A DNA stretch of 64,000 nt, from NCBI GenBank assembly GCA_020633955.1, contig JACKCP010000002.1, positions 307,039-371,038 on the forward strand, written 5' to 3'. Each line of letters begins with the position of its first letter. The first letter of the stretch is position 1. Positions 7,476 to 14,968 of the stretch are shown piece by piece. The notes beneath the pieces are model-generated. The model did no database searches and was not told where the DNA came from. It saw only the letters and a list, made by a program, of their open reading frames with translations. Source of the DNA: Desulfobacteraceae bacterium (GTDB lineage Bacteria; Desulfobacterota; Desulfobacteria; Desulfobacterales; JACKCP01). Both the position numbers and the translations under genes were made by a program.

Positions 7476-7661
7476 TTACTTCTTATTAATTTGATCATCA
7501 ATATTTAATATATGTGAATTACAGCCTTGACAATGGCTACTTGTGCATTGACAGCAATCTGAACAGCCTTTTTCCTCTTTTTTTAAAAAAACTGTTTTCA
7601 ATATATAAATAAAAGCTGCAATAACTATGAATACGGCAACAATTGTTTGTAAAAATTCCAT
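7476..7661 (-). CDS. FeoB-associated Cys-rich membrane protein
   Basis: A 61-residue protein with one N-terminal membrane helix (about 5-25), a short basic stretch, and a cysteine cluster CSDCCQCTSSHCQGC. This matches the PF12669 type usually encoded after feoB for ferrous iron uptake. A strong AAAGGAGG ribosome site precedes the ATG. No feoA or feoB lies in this window, so it is an orphan here; a metal-handling role at the inner membrane is inferred from the family only. Confidence 0.7.
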   Translation of the reverse strand: MEFLQTIVAVFIVIAAFIYILKTVFLKKEEKGCSDCCQCTSSHCQGCNSHILNIDDQINKK

Positions 7662-7976
7662 TTAAACCTCCTTTAATATTTTATAAAAAATTAATAATAA
7701 ATTATTGTTTGTCAACTCAAACAATGATGCAGGACAAATATTAACCGCCAGAATAATATTGATGTTTTATTTAAAGAAAAGAGGGATTTTTATACTTATA
7801 CACTTAAAGTCACATACAAAGATATACGATAAAGCTTACCACAGGATATTTATCTGGATAAAAATGAGGGAATTTTTTTTGATTAGTAGTTTTTATTAAA
7901 AAAATTGACAAGATATAAAAAAAGGAGACTTATAAATAAGCCTCCTGATATGCAAAATAATATTTCAAAAAAAATA
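7662..7976. other. Intergenic region without a supported gene
   Basis: A 315-base AT-rich gap. It contains the rplM-rpsI terminator at its right end and the upstream region of the Cys-rich membrane protein gene. A 64-codon plus-strand reading frame at 7705..7899 has no ribosome site and no recognisable product. A TTGACA sits at the left side on the minus strand but lacks a well-spaced -10. Nothing else was seen. Confidence 0.5.
7914..7946 (-). terminator. Rho-independent terminator of rplM-rpsI
   Basis: On the minus strand the sequence AGGAGGCTTAT-TT-ATAAGTCTCCT (7946 to 7923) forms an 11-bp stem with one G-U pair. It is followed by a T-rich tail and sits about 30 bases past the rpsI stop codon. 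Confidence 0.85.
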
Positions 7977-8372
7977 TTAACGCTTTGAGAACTGAAAACT
8001 TGCACGGGCACCCTTCTGTCCGTACTTTTTTCTTTCTTTCATTCTTGGATCTCTTCTAACAAAACCAGCTTTTTTAAGAACTTCTCTAAGATCAGGATCA
8101 AATTTAATAAGAGCCTGACTGATACCATGCCTTGCTGCTTCTGCCTGACCAGTAATTCCACCGCCTTTAACTTTTATTCTCACATTAAAAGCTGAAGCCT
8201 GATCCGTAATTTTGAGTGGTTCAAGAACACTCAAAGAATGACGCTGAATACTAAAATATGTTTCAACAGGCTTTTCATTTACATAAATTTCACCTGAACC
8301 CGGTTCAATCCAAGTTCTTGCAACAGAAGACTTTCTTCTTCCTGTAGCGTAGTATATACTTTCCTTTGCCAT
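7977..8372 (-). CDS. rpsI: 30S ribosomal protein S9
   Basis: A 131-residue protein of normal S9 length. It shows YYATGRRKSSVARTW near the N-terminus, the central GGGITGQAEAARHGISQAL segment, and the basic tail KKYGQKGARASFQFSKR that reaches toward the P-site tRNA (the usual tail also ends in K/R). It lies 23 bases after rplM, the standard bacterial pair, and is followed by a clear terminator. Confidence 0.98.
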   Translation of the reverse strand: MAKESIYYATGRRKSSVARTWIEPGSGEIYVNEKPVETYFSIQRHSLSVLEPLKITDQASAFNVRIKVKGGGITGQAEAARHGISQALIKFDPDLREVLKKAGFVRRDPRMKERKKYGQKGARASFQFSKR

Positions 8373-8395
8373 TTGTATTCCCCTGTTTATGCTGC

Positions 8396-8830
8396 TTAAA
8401 ATTCGAGAACTTCAGGTTGCTGTGCATTATGAGGATGAACTGAACCTGAATAAACTTTTAAATTTTTATTGAGCTGTCTTCCCAGTTTGCTTTTTGAAAG
8501 CATACCTTTTACAGCAAGTTTTACCAGCTGTTCAGGTTTTTTCTCAAGAAGTTTTTCAGCTGTAGTTTCCCTTAAACCACCGGTATATCCGCTGTGTCTG
8601 TAATATTTTTTCTGAGTAAGCTTCCTTCCTGTAAGGACAACTTTTTCAGCATTAACAACTATTACAAAATCTCCGCAGTCAACATGAGGTGTAAATAAAG
8701 GGTTGTGCTTTCCCCTTATTATTTTGGCTACTTCTGAAGCCAGCCTGCCGAGAACTTTACCTTCAGCATCAACAACATACCATTTTTTCTGGATGTCTTC
8801 TGTTTTAGCACTATATGTCTGTTTTTTCAC
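8396..8830 (-). CDS. rplM: 50S ribosomal protein L13 (GTG start)
   Basis: A 144-residue protein beginning VKKQTYSAKTEDIQKKWYVV, with the L13 landmarks VLGRLASEVAK, HVDCGDFVIVVNAEK, YYRHSGYTGG and AVKGMLSKSKLG. A longer reading to ATG 8875 would add 15 residues not found in L13. The GTG at 8830 has a GGGGAG ribosome site at ideal distance and matches the normal N-terminus, so it is preferred. The first gene of the rplM-rpsI operon, it follows a good promoter at 8867..8895. Confidence 0.97.
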   Translation of the reverse strand: MKKQTYSAKTEDIQKKWYVVDAEGKVLGRLASEVAKIIRGKHNPLFTPHVDCGDFVIVVNAEKVVLTGRKLTQKKYYRHSGYTGGLRETTAEKLLEKKPEQLVKLAVKGMLSKSKLGRQLNKNLKVYSGSVHPHNAQQPEVLEF

Positions 8831-8866
8831 TTTAACACTCCCCGTAACAAAAAAAATAACTTCTAA

Positions 8867-8895
8867 GGTATACATTTACAATTATTAAATGTCAA
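8867..8895 (-). promoter_or_regulatory. Sigma-70-type promoter of rplM-rpsI
   Basis: On the minus strand there is TTGACA (8895..8890), a 17-base spacer, then TATACC (8872..8867). The predicted start is about 30 bases before the rplM GTG. A perfect -35 box, optimal spacing and the position ahead of a ribosomal operon support it. Confidence 0.7.
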
Positions 8896-8921
8896 CTTAA
8901 TAAAAAAGAAAAATAGAATAA

Positions 8922-8949
8922 TTGACATATGCCGATAAAATATTATTAT
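8922..8949 (+). promoter_or_regulatory. Sigma-70-type promoter of the CYTH gene
   Basis: TTGACA (8922..8927), a 16-base spacer, then TATTAT (8944..8949). It stands back to back with the rplM promoter, with about 26 bases between the two -35 boxes. Its -35 coincides with the TTG that would be the far-upstream start of the CYTH reading frame, which argues against that start. Confidence 0.6.
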
Positions 8950-8987
8950 GCACCGAAAAAAATCTCAGTATTTACAAGGAAATGTAT

Positions 8988-9596
8988 ATGCCATTAATTG
9001 AAATTGAAGTCAAATTTTATATTAAAAATTATGAAAAAATTATAAATAAAATAAATGACTATGCCACTAAATCAGGGAAGAACAGCCTTGAAAAAAATAT
9101 TTTATTTGATACTGCAAATTATGATTTGAAGAGCCAGAATAAAATTTTGAGGTTAAGATCTTATCTTGGAAAAACAATACTAACATTTAAACAACCTTCT
9201 TCAGCACAATCTAAAGAGTTCAAAAAACTTGAAGAAACAGAAGTAATTGCCGAATCATTTGAAGAATTACGCTATATTTTGCTTAATTCGGGATACTCCA
9301 ATACTCAGGTTTATGAAAAAATGAGGCAGATTTTTTACAGAAAGGAGCTGGAAATATGCATGGACCGGCTTCCATACGGCGATTTTATAGAGCTTGAAGG
9401 AACCGAAGAGGAAATAAGGCTGGCTGCTCAAGCTCTTGACCTTGAATGGAATAATAAAATTTTACCTGACTATAGAAGTATTTTTGAAAAAATAAAAAAA
9501 ACACACAATCTTAAATTCAATGATATAACATTTGAAAATTTCAAAAATTTAAATCCAGAAAAATTTAGAAATGATATCATAAGTTTCTGTCTATAG
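8988..9596 (+). CDS. CYTH-domain protein (class IV adenylate cyclase / triphosphatase-like)
   Basis: About 202 residues starting MPLIEIEVKFYI, which holds the CYTH signature E-x-E-x-K. Later strands carry further tunnel-type charged residues: KILRLRSY, KTILTFKQP, KLEETEVI, YRKELEICMDRLPYGDFIELEG. Members bind triphosphates in a beta tunnel with divalent metal and act as CyaB-type adenylate cyclases or as inorganic/thiamine triphosphatases; sequence alone does not decide which. ATG 8988 is chosen because AAGGA lies seven bases before it and the start matches the motif; an earlier TTG falls in the promoter. The 3' end overlaps the convergent bactofilin gene by 6 bases. Confidence 0.85.
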   Translation: MPLIEIEVKFYIKNYEKIINKINDYATKSGKNSLEKNILFDTANYDLKSQNKILRLRSYLGKTILTFKQPSSAQSKEFKKLEETEVIAESFEELRYILLNSGYSNTQVYEKMRQIFYRKELEICMDRLPYGDFIELEGTEEEIRLAAQALDLEWNNKILPDYRSIFEKIKKTHNLKFNDITFENFKNLNPEKFRNDIISFCL

Positions 9597-10028
9597 TATT
9601 TTTTCTTCTTTCGGCTCTGCTTTATCATCCTTTTTTTTAAGCCATTTCTTTTTATTGTGGTTATCCTTTTCAGGTGTGTTTTTTTCAATAAAATGGCCGT
9701 CATCTCTTGTACATATGATTTCCGCATTAATAATACCGCCACTTTCAACAATAAGGTCATTGCAGGTAACTGTGCCTGTGCACTTCCCTGATGACAGTAT
9801 TACAACTTTTCCCCTTGCCTTGACAGTTCCCTCGTAAACTCCGCCTATTGTGACATCATTTACTTCCATGTCCGAATAGACCTGACCTTCTTCGGCAATT
9901 ATTACGGATTCCCCGGAGATTGAACCCTTCACAATTCCTTTTATAACAAGCTTGCCCTCAGAGGAAAGTTCACCTTCTACCCTGAGATCATTATCTATAA
10001 TAGAAAGGTTTTTTGTTTTAACAGCCAC
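9591..10028 (-). CDS. Bactofilin (CcmA-like polymer-forming cytoskeletal protein)
   Basis: A 145-residue protein whose central part (about 8-112) is a series of short beta-helix turns (VEGELSSEGKLVIKGIVKGSI, GVYEGTVKARGKVVI, GTVTCNDLIVESGG). Charged, disordered ends flank it. This is the bactofilin/DUF583 fold that self-assembles into filaments without nucleotide. It is the last gene of an operon with Csd4-like and Csd6-like peptidoglycan hydrolases and a membrane coiled-coil protein. In Helicobacter and other curved bacteria bactofilin (CcmA) positions such enzymes to set cell curvature, so a shape role is strongly suggested here. It follows the csd4-like stop codon directly. Confidence 0.92.
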   Translation of the reverse strand: MAVKTKNLSIIDNDLRVEGELSSEGKLVIKGIVKGSISGESVIIAEEGQVYSDMEVNDVTIGGVYEGTVKARGKVVILSSGKCTGTVTCNDLIVESGGIINAEIICTRDDGHFIEKNTPEKDNHNKKKWLKKKDDKAEPKEEKIL

Positions 10029-11822
10029 TTACTTCTCCTTTATTTTTATTATAAAATCACATTTTTTTCGTTTTTTACCTTTAAGTTCAGCAAAAAGACT
10101 TATTGCTATTTTCTTATCCCCAGAGACATAAAAATTACTCAAAGCAGGTTTTGACTTTAAATCAGCAATTTTTTTGCCATTTGCCTCAAGGTAATAAAAT
10201 CCGCTGTCTAAATCAGACTGAAAAACTCCAGATACAGAATCAATAAAAAAGTCTGCTTTATCCACATGAAAATCATTCTTATTACTTACACAAAACAGAT
10301 CACCTTTTTGTGATTCAAGAATTAATATCTTTTCGGTTTCACCTTCAAGTCTGATAATCATCGATGCAACCGGATATCCATTATATGAAGCAACAACCGG
10401 ATAGTTCAAACCATTGCCTTTTGTTGAATATTTTTCCCAAAAATCAGTTGAAGTATCTACAACACACCCTCTGTCTTCTCCAGTATTGTTCATGGAATCA
10501 TTAACATATCCTTTGATATTCACTTCAAGTAATCCAGGATCATGCATTCCAGAATCAACATCGATCAATTCAATAAAATCACCTGCTGAAACTTTGAGAA
10601 CACCATTATTTTTTATATTAACAAGCCTGTTTCCATTTATTCTTACCTGAAAATAAAAATGATTTTCTCTTATTTTTTTTTCCGCAACTGAAAAATAATC
10701 ATCTGACTTATTATCAGTAACCTTTACATAAACTGATCCGCAGGGTTCGTAATCCTTTTTTGCAGCAATCCTTGTATTCTTTTCAATTGTTATCTCATTT
10801 CCGATATCATTTTTACCACCGCAGTCTACTACATCAACAGTAATACCACGCGAATAATTTGCCTCAGCATGGACTATTTTTATCATTGAACCCTTTTTTA
10901 CATAAACGGTTTCCTCTTTATTCAATACAATGGGTGTATTACCGTTTATTGAAAGAACAAGGTATCTAAGCTCAGGCTTTTCAAGTGTAAGCGCAGGAAG
11001 TTCGGGAATAATGCCAAATTCGTCAAAAAATGCATTTATTGCATACTGGTGATGTTTGACTTTTTGAAAAAGAGGAAGGGATTTACTTGCCTCTATTCCA
11101 AAGGCAGGAATACTGCATTTTGTAACTGCAAAATAAGTAGCTGACTTTCTTTGTTCCTTGTGCCTTGAGTCTTTTTCAGATGTTCTGTGATTATTAAATC
11201 TAAAGTGTAAATTAATGTCATCGATCTTTTCATTGATTTTACCGACAACTCTTTCAGCCATGTTCATAAGACTTATCTTTTCACCATTTTCAAGACTCAC
11301 ACTCTCAAAGTCTGCAATAATGGATTGTCCATATCTCATGGGATTTTTCATATCGTCTATCCATTCAGGATTAAAAAAACCTGAACCTTCGTGAAGATTC
11401 AAAAGACAATCACTCTGGGATATAAGCTCTTTCAGTATTTTTACAATCTTGCCTTCATATAGTCTTGCATCTTCATCTGCAAACTTTCTGTTCATATCAA
11501 CGTTTATGCTTCTTTTCTGAACTAGAATAGAAGGAAGATTAGCTCTTGGAACAACAATGAGAGAACCCTTTTCAAGTGAAATATCTGCGTAAGAGTCAGC
11601 TGTTAAAAATCCTCCGGGCTCATCGCCCTGAATTCCGCCGATAATCATAAGGGTATTACTTTTTTTTTCTCCGTAAATTTTGTAGACATGCAGCTCATAA
11701 TCAGTATTTTCAAAATATACAATATGCTCTTTTCTGCTGTCTTTTACTGCAGAATCTTCAAGACAATAAAGATTTTGTGCAGATAAAAAAACAAAGATAA
11801 ATAAATAAACTCTAATTTTCAT
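10029..11822 (-). CDS. Csd4-like peptidoglycan DL-carboxypeptidase (M14/M99 family) with Gln zinc ligand
   Basis: A 597-residue exported protein with a signal peptide at 1-20 and a carboxypeptidase domain at about 35-270. The first zinc motif reads GGIQGDEPGG, so Gln65 replaces the usual His while Glu68 is kept. The third ligand is probably H144 (LNLHEGSG) and the catalytic Glu E244 (FGIEASK); VDMNRKF at about 108-114 fits substrate binding. Helicobacter Csd4 has this same atypical Gln ligand and trims muropeptide tripeptides to dipeptides. The rest (about 280-597) looks like several beta-rich modules and is longer than in Csd4. It overlaps the upstream membrane coiled-coil gene by 11 bases and abuts the bactofilin gene. 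Confidence 0.85.
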   Translation of the reverse strand: MKIRVYLFIFVFLSAQNLYCLEDSAVKDSRKEHIVYFENTDYELHVYKIYGEKKSNTLMIIGGIQGDEPGGFLTADSYADISLEKGSLIVVPRANLPSILVQKRSINVDMNRKFADEDARLYEGKIVKILKELISQSDCLLNLHEGSGFFNPEWIDDMKNPMRYGQSIIADFESVSLENGEKISLMNMAERVVGKINEKIDDINLHFRFNNHRTSEKDSRHKEQRKSATYFAVTKCSIPAFGIEASKSLPLFQKVKHHQYAINAFFDEFGIIPELPALTLEKPELRYLVLSINGNTPIVLNKEETVYVKKGSMIKIVHAEANYSRGITVDVVDCGGKNDIGNEITIEKNTRIAAKKDYEPCGSVYVKVTDNKSDDYFSVAEKKIRENHFYFQVRINGNRLVNIKNNGVLKVSAGDFIELIDVDSGMHDPGLLEVNIKGYVNDSMNNTGEDRGCVVDTSTDFWEKYSTKGNGLNYPVVASYNGYPVASMIIRLEGETEKILILESQKGDLFCVSNKNDFHVDKADFFIDSVSGVFQSDLDSGFYYLEANGKKIADLKSKPALSNFYVSGDKKIAISLFAELKGKKRKKCDFIIKIKEK

Positions 11823-12600
11823 CTAATCTGAAACCTTTTTTAAGAACAAGCTCACCGTCCTCTGCATAGACAAACACTTCTGCCTGATTGAGAACCCCGG
11901 TGTTTGATATTCCGGGGAATTTTATAGTTACAGGCTTAAACCTCATTATTGAAAAAAACTGGCCATTTAATGGATTTAATGGTTTGCCGCCGGAAATTTG
12001 AGAATAAGGAGACGTCATCCAATGCTGCTGTGAAACTGAATCATTTTTCAGCATTACAAAAACATAACCTGAAATCGTTAAATCTGATTTGGAAATATTT
12101 ACCAGTTCAAAATTAACTTTCACATGATCTGTAAAATTTTCTATCTGAATATTTTTTACTTCAAGGGGTATTTTTGAAAAATCATCAATCTTTTTATCTG
12201 AACTTTTATTCTCTGAGTCATTATTTTCAGTAACCAGAACTTCTTCTTTTTTTTCAGAAGTTTTTTTAGCCTTATCAGGAGGTTTTAAAAAAGCTAACTT
12301 AATTCTTAATTGTTCATTTTCATTCTTAAGCTCTATAAGTTCTGAATCTGCTGTTTCAATTTTTTTTAAAAGCTTTGCGTTTATGTTTTTTTCATACATA
12401 AGTACACTGAAAAGCAGTGCTGAAGATACGCCAAAGATGGAAACAATAAATAGCAGAATAAAAACAATTGATCTTATGTAGGTCAGATTATAAACTTTTC
12501 CAGTACTGTTAATAAAAAGAACAGACCATTTCTTTCTTACATTTTCTCCTGCATCTCTTTTCACCCTGTTTCTTTCCAGCTCTCTTTTAAAATTCTCCAT
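11812..12600 (-). CDS. Single-pass membrane coiled-coil protein of the cell-shape operon
   Basis: A 262-residue protein: a basic cytoplasmic N-terminus (1-43), one membrane helix (about 44-68), a short coiled coil (about 72-107, KLLKKIETADSELIELKN), a charged linker, and a periplasmic beta-rich domain (about 145-262). I recognise no named family. It lies between the Csd6-like and Csd4-like genes and overlaps both (40 and 11 bases). The topology, with a basic cytosolic tail and a periplasmic domain, would suit a tether between cytoplasmic bactofilin and periplasmic hydrolases, the task of Csd5/Csd7 in Helicobacter. That role is inference from context, not similarity. Confidence 0.75.
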   Translation of the reverse strand: MENFKRELERNRVKRDAGENVRKKWSVLFINSTGKVYNLTYIRSIVFILLFIVSIFGVSSALLFSVLMYEKNINAKLLKKIETADSELIELKNENEQLRIKLAFLKPPDKAKKTSEKKEEVLVTENNDSENKSSDKKIDDFSKIPLEVKNIQIENFTDHVKVNFELVNISKSDLTISGYVFVMLKNDSVSQQHWMTSPYSQISGGKPLNPLNGQFFSIMRFKPVTIKFPGISNTGVLNQAEVFVYAEDGELVLKKGFRLDEN

Positions 12601-13862
12601 TGTCCCTCTTCTTTTTTTAGCACTAAAGTTTTAATACCTTTTGTACTGAATCCGCTTGACTCATAATTTTGAAAAAAGACTGCTTTGACATGCCTTCCTT
12701 TTTTTTCAATTCTTGGATTTTCAATATCAATTTTTATATAGTCATATTTTTGATTAAGCTTATCCTTATATTTCAGCCATAATTTTTTATTCATACCCTC
12801 AGAAAAAAAATCAGAAGAATAACAGTTTCCGTAAATACTAATATCTTTATCTGACCAGGCCTTTGCCCAGATGTTTATGAGTTCTTTCACATCCTGCTTG
12901 AATAAAACCTTATCCTTAATTTCATTTGCTGCCGTAACAATGTTTTTGGATTCATCAACGTAAACATCACCAATTATTTTCAATTCACCATCTTCATATT
13001 TGACAAAAAGTTTTCTTTTCAGGAATTCACTCTTGATTTTATCTGTATTGATGAAGAAATTAAACCATATTGCATAAATACCCTTATTTTCCCTGAATAC
13101 ATTCAACGAGGATCTTTCAAGGGAAAATGAGTCAAACTTTTTTTTAGATTTCTGCCAGTCAGTCCACCATGATATCTCTGGAAGAAAATCAGATGAGTAA
13201 AAGCTGAGATACTCGTGATAGGTTCCATTTTCCAAAGACTTCAGCCAGCTGTTGAAAAAAGCACTAAATTTTCCCTTTATCTCAACATAATCAGTTTCTG
13301 ATTCTAAAAATTCAGTATTTTCACTTATTATTACAGGGGTTACACCAACCTGAACATATCCTGCCAGCACATCTATATCTTTGTTGGCAAGGGCAACACA
13401 TCCGTTTGTGGTGCGTTCCTCAAGGGGTTCTTTATCTGTTCCATGAATCCAGATATTATAGCCGTTTTTCCCTTGAACCCTGTCCAGATAATTTGGATAA
13501 TCAAGAGTTAATGCTCTTGTACCGTAAACAGGAGAAAGGTATTGTTTTGTGTAATGTCCAGTTATCAAATAAACTCCTTCAGGAGTTTTTGAGTCACCCT
13601 CAACAACCTTGTCTCCTGAATTCTTCCCGGTTGAGCATTTAAACTCCATTATTAACCTGAAAAAGTTATCTTTATTTTCAAGCAAATACAGTTTTTGTTT
13701 TTTTTTATCTACAAGAATAACCCTTAAATCCTTGACATCCGAAAAAATAACATCACGTGGTAAAAGTTTTTTTTCACCCAGTGAATCGGAATAAGACAGG
13801 CAAGGTATTGAAATTATAAATACTGCAAAAAAAAGAAAAAAATATTTTTTTAAAACAAACAT
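12561..13862 (-). CDS. Csd6-like L,D-transpeptidase-fold (YkuD) protein with NTF2-like domains
   Basis: A 433-residue exported protein with a signal peptide at 1-25. The YkuD domain (about 45-180) carries catalytic H140 in IWIHGTDKE and C155 in TTNGCVAL. Two NTF2-like repeats follow (about 190-305 and 312-432, with AWSDKDISIYGNCYSSDF and VLKKEEGQWRILKESW). YkuD plus NTF2 is the architecture of Helicobacter Csd6, which acts as an L,D-carboxypeptidase cutting tetrapeptides to tripeptides, the substrate of Csd4. It is the first gene of the four-gene operon and overlaps the next by 40 bases. Transpeptidase activity cannot be excluded. Confidence 0.87.
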   Translation of the reverse strand: MFVLKKYFFLFFAVFIISIPCLSYSDSLGEKKLLPRDVIFSDVKDLRVILVDKKKQKLYLLENKDNFFRLIMEFKCSTGKNSGDKVVEGDSKTPEGVYLITGHYTKQYLSPVYGTRALTLDYPNYLDRVQGKNGYNIWIHGTDKEPLEERTTNGCVALANKDIDVLAGYVQVGVTPVIISENTEFLESETDYVEIKGKFSAFFNSWLKSLENGTYHEYLSFYSSDFLPEISWWTDWQKSKKKFDSFSLERSSLNVFRENKGIYAIWFNFFINTDKIKSEFLKRKLFVKYEDGELKIIGDVYVDESKNIVTAANEIKDKVLFKQDVKELINIWAKAWSDKDISIYGNCYSSDFFSEGMNKKLWLKYKDKLNQKYDYIKIDIENPRIEKKGRHVKAVFFQNYESSGFSTKGIKTLVLKKEEGQWRILKESWKETG

Positions 13863-13966
13863 CCGAAAAAGCCCTTTTCACATGATTTCATAACATGAGT
13901 AATAATTTAATCTATAAAAAAACTGCTTTCATTCCTTGTAATCTAAAACATTCATAAAAAAATAGA

Positions 13967-14134
13967 GTAACTGTTCAGCTGAAAATTGAGAAGAAAGCCA
14001 GTTTTCTGACGGATGCGGCACTTTTTCTGAGCCAGTTCAGGAGACCAACTTTTTTATCCCCTGCCTGAAAGCTCAAGCAAGAATAAGGATCAGAAAGAAT
14101 GCAGCAACCGTTCCGGTTTAAACTGAACAGTTAC
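13967..14134 (+). repeat. Dispersed repeat family 2, copy A (168 bp)
   Basis: The element is bounded by perfect 12-bp terminal inverted repeats, GTAACTGTTCAG at 13967 and CTGAACAGTTAC ending 14134. Inside are subterminal inverted blocks, roughly GCCAGTTTTCTGACGGATGC against GCAGCAACCGTTCC, and the core TCTGAGCC. Related copies stand at 37046..37215, 62977..63146 (inverted) and 50890..51057 (inverted, degenerate). It fills most of the 311-base gap between the Csd6-like gene and the SAM hydrolase gene; the remainder shows nothing else. Confidence 0.82.
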
Positions 14135-14173
14135 AAAATATTTATCTTTTTAAACAAAAACATTGTTTTTTGT

Positions 14174-14968
14174 CTATTCAAAAAATTTAAGGTATATTTT
14201 ATTTTCTGATAAATCACCAAGTTTTTTTCTGGCACTCCCATTTACACAGGCAATTTCCAGAAAACCGCTGCTATTCCAGATTGCCGTCAAAGATCCTTCA
14301 GGCAATGATGAGTAGGTATGAAAAACATTTCCAATTTCATATTCATCAATAAAAGCCTTAATATTTAAAATAGTTGAAAAATTGTTCAAAGCATCAGATT
14401 TAGAAATATTTGTTATTAAATTACCAAATATGTCAATATTAACAACCTGACCAGAAATAATATTCTCAGAAAATTCAGGCTTAAGATAAAAATCTTTGAC
14501 AATTATCTGATCCAGAGAAATATTTTTTAGACATGCCAGATTTGTACCCTTTTGTGCAAGTTCAGCTCCAAGGGGTGCAAAAAAATCTCTCCCGTCAAAA
14601 GTTGAGTTTGATGGCCGGCTATCCAGACAAACCCAGTAAAGTTCTTCAGGAACTGAGTTTCTTATTATATCTGACAAAACGCCATTATCTGGTGCAGCAA
14701 TGAGACAATTATTTGATTTTAAAACCAGTATTTTCCTGTTTGACCCTACCCCTGGATCTACAACACAAAGAAAAACAGTTGCCGGAGGATACCATTTTAT
14801 TATGGAATCAAGAAACCTCGAGGCCTCTCCAATATCTTGAGGTGAAATATCATGGGTTCCATCCACAATATTCAAGTTCCTGTTTTTTGATAACAGAACA
14901 CCTTTCATAACAGCTGCATAAGGATCTTTAGTTCCAAAATCAGTTATGAGAACAATTGTATCAGTCAT
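14174..14968 (-). CDS. SAM hydroxide adenosyltransferase / SAM hydrolase (DUF62)
   Basis: A 264-residue protein with the DUF62 landmarks ITDFGTKDPYAAVMKGVLL, VVDPGVGS, AAPDNGVLSDI and GRDFFAP. The family hydrolyses S-adenosylmethionine to adenosine and methionine using water and a conserved Asp/Arg/His set; the physiological purpose is unclear. It is cytoplasmic. It overlaps ruvB by 8 bases at its start, so it is the last gene of the cpoB-ruvC-ruvA-ruvB run. No terminator was seen after it, although a family 2 repeat begins 40 bases downstream. Confidence 0.9.
   Translation of the reverse strand: MTDTIVLITDFGTKDPYAAVMKGVLLSKNRNLNIVDGTHDISPQDIGEASRFLDSIIKWYPPATVFLCVVDPGVGSNRKILVLKSNNCLIAAPDNGVLSDIIRNSVPEELYWVCLDSRPSNSTFDGRDFFAPLGAELAQKGTNLACLKNISLDQIIVKDFYLKPEFSENIISGQVVNIDIFGNLITNISKSDALNNFSTILNIKAFIDEYEIGNVFHTYSSLPEGSLTAIWNSSGFLEIACVNGSARKKLGDLSENKIYLKFFE

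Noticed and set aside
7705..7899. 64-codon plus-strand frame between the Cys-rich protein gene and rpsI
   Set aside because: No ribosome site, no family, AT-rich noise composition; left as intergenic.
12561..13862. Classic L,D-transpeptidase making cross-links or anchoring Lpp
   Set aside because: Not excluded biochemically, but NTF2-like domains and operon partners favour a Csd6-like carboxypeptidase; no Lpp-type protein is near.
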